Below are positions 62,878 through 64,000 of a stretch of 64,000 bases of DNA, piece after piece (positions within the stretch are counted from its first letter, which is position 1; each line of letters opens with the position of its first letter). A program made the translations under genes and the position numbers. The DNA is from Porphyromonas canoris (GTDB lineage: Bacteria > Bacteroidota > Bacteroidia > Bacteroidales > Porphyromonadaceae): the NCBI RefSeq assembly GCF_000769115.1, contig NZ_JQZV01000003.1, forward strand, positions 124,001 through 188,000, given 5' to 3'. The notes beneath the pieces were generated by a model. The model had not been told where the DNA came from and ran no database searches. It worked only from the letters and a program-made list of their open reading frames with translations.

Positions 62878-63401
62878 GGAGAGAAAAAGAGGAGATCAGG
62901 CTTTCTTCCGAAGAGTATGATGCCCTTCTTCTCAGGGCGGCAAAGTACTCTTTATTGGGCGAAAAATGTACGTCTCAACTAAGAGACAAGATACAAGCAT
63001 GGAGTCCGGGTATAGCAGAAGAGCAGCTTTCTTCGATTATAGAAAAACTCTGTACCGAGAAGTACATAGATGAAGAGAGATACGCTGTTGCCTTTGTTTC
63101 CGATAAACACAGGTTTAACAAGTGGGGACCTGTTCGGATTGCTGCGGAACTTAAAAGTAAGGGCATTGATAAAATCACCATAGATAACGCTTTGAGGGAA
63201 ATCTTTCCGAATGAATGGCTCGAAACAGCAGTCGCTCTTCTGCAACAGCAGAGAGGGCGCATCTCATCGGCAAAATCCTCCTACGAACTTCGGAATAAGC
63301 TTTACAGATGGCTGTATGCCAAAGGATATCCATCCGCCACCGTGAGTAAAGCGTTGGAAAAACTGGATCTTTCGGATGATGAAGAGGAGCATTGGGAGTA
63401 G
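62874..63401 (+). CDS. recX: Regulatory protein RecX
   Basis: About 175 residues from the ATG at 62874, which overlaps the prmC stop as ATGA; an upstream TTG in frame is less likely. Three-helix RecX repeats are visible: AAKYSLLGEKCTSQLRDKIQ, YIDEERYAVAFVSDKHRFNK with WGPVRIAAELKSKGI, and SSYELRNKLYRWLYAKGYPS. It binds and restrains RecA filaments. The comF gene begins inside its 3' end. Confidence 0.9.
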   Translation: MRREKEEIRLSSEEYDALLLRAAKYSLLGEKCTSQLRDKIQAWSPGIAEEQLSSIIEKLCTEKYIDEERYAVAFVSDKHRFNKWGPVRIAAELKSKGIDKITIDNALREIFPNEWLETAVALLQQQRGRISSAKSSYELRNKLYRWLYAKGYPSATVSKALEKLDLSDDEEEHWE

Positions 63402-64000
63402 CATAACAGGGGTATTGGATACGATATTCCCTGTTTTCTGTGTTCACTGTGGCGACAGGTTGGATGTCGCGACCGAGAGTGCGGCTCTGTGTAACGAGTG
63501 TTTGGACAAAATACACGGTACGGTAAGGCACAAAGCTTTCTACGAGGTAGAGGAGCGGGTAGCCGGTATACTGCCCTTGGGAGAGATGTTTTATTCCATG
63601 CTGTATAGAGACGATACGGCAGAGAAAGAGATTATTTTGAGAGGCAAATACGGAGACGAGCCTTTCCTGTTCCGAAGTTTGGCAGAGGCATTTGGAAAAA
63701 GATTGAGAAGAGATGGCTATTTTCGAGATGTCTCTTGTGTCGTGCCCGTGCCTGCATCTAATTCCAAGAAAAAGAGGAGAGGGTACAATCAGACTCGTTT
63801 CATCGCAGAAGGGCTTGCCAAAGTATTAGGAATAGAACTTATAGACGAGGTCTTGCTGCGTCGGGATGACGGTGGCGGTACACAAACAGCTCGTTCCAAA
63901 GAGAAGCGATGGCAGGCTATGGAAAATTTGTTTTACTGTAAGTCGGAAGATGAGCGGCTGCGAGGAAGGCGTGTACTTCTTGTAGATGATGTCCTTACTA
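63376..64000 (+). CDS. ComF family phosphoribosyltransferase, C-terminus beyond window
   Basis: An open frame from paired ATGs at 63376/63379, overlapping recX by about 26 bases, runs off the window end (208 codons visible). A zinc-finger-like pair (CVHCGDRLD, then LCNECL) is near residues 21-50. PVPASNSKKKRRGYNQT follows, and the PRPP-binding VLLVDDVLT lies at the very end. This is the ComF layout, linked to DNA uptake or purine-like PRTase activity. Only a few dozen residues are probably missing. Confidence 0.9.
   Translation, partial: MMKRSIGSSITGVLDTIFPVFCVHCGDRLDVATESAALCNECLDKIHGTVRHKAFYEVEERVAGILPLGEMFYSMLYRDDTAEKEIILRGKYGDEPFLFRSLAEAFGKRLRRDGYFRDVSCVVPVPASNSKKKRRGYNQTRFIAEGLAKVLGIELIDEVLLRRDDGGGTQTARSKEKRWQAMENLFYCKSEDERLRGRRVLLVDDVLT

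Overview
The window reads as a chromosomal segment of a Bacteroidales bacterium, most likely Porphyromonas or a close relative. Supporting signs are promoters of the Bacteroidetes type (TTTG about 20 bases upstream of TAnnTTTG), lineage-typical proteins (DUF2795, DUF2807 head-GIN proteins, a large GlgP-type glucan phosphorylase, a NagB/PIG-L fusion, an SDR-type threonine dehydrogenase) and a secreted sialidase like that of oral Porphyromonas. The species assignment is inference. No rRNA, CRISPR, transposase, integrase or phage gene was seen. One tRNA (Leu, TAA) is present.

Layout. 1-6.6 kb: an SPFH protein (cut by the window edge), tRNA-Leu, ferritin, HemE, TsaC, a CLC channel/antiporter and Fmt. 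6.7-10.7 kb: a small membrane protein, a tightly coupled minus-strand cluster of two DUF2807 proteins plus ZnuA and ZnuC (no permease), and a DUF2795 protein. 11-16 kb: LeuS, a YitT-type membrane protein, RdgB and a DsbA/FrnE-type oxidoreductase. 16.1-18.4 kb: a lone SIR2-TPR gene with ten near-identical 105-bp repeats, a candidate defence gene. 18.5-22.6 kb: U32/RlhA-type protein, Upp and an MltF-type lipoprotein. 23.3-32.2 kb: a glutamate-fermentation operon (glutamate mutase S, MutL, mutase E, methylaspartate ammonia-lyase) followed by an AtuA-like protein, DUF4387, an unplaced P-loop protein and a class I hydro-lyase alpha subunit whose beta subunit is not here. 32.4-42.2 kb (minus strand): an ECF sigma factor with two small partners, a 7TM-HD phosphodiesterase, FolD, Ffh, a two-domain glycosyltransferase and TypA. 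42.5-51 kb (plus): glucan phosphorylase, a NagB/PIG-L fusion with a degenerate NagB site, glutamate dehydrogenase and a Big2 lipoprotein. 51.9-58 kb (minus): a likely dxs-trkA-trkH-ugd operon. 58.1-64 kb: sialidase, threonine dehydrogenase, RibD, then PrmC, RecX and a ComF protein cut by the window end.

The genes suit an amino-acid-fermenting organism: glutamate dehydrogenase and the methylaspartate branch are both present and each has a good Bacteroidetes promoter. The NagB half of the amino-sugar enzyme has lost its catalytic signatures.

The most unusual structure is a pair of tandem arrays with an exact 22-bp period (12 units near 30.0-30.3 kb, 20 units near 51.1-51.55 kb). Each unit joins a 9-base, mostly alternating purine-pyrimidine word to an A-tract/T-tract. 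The two arrays have the same orientation and end in a similar right-hand boundary. They are not CRISPRs and I do not recognise the element.
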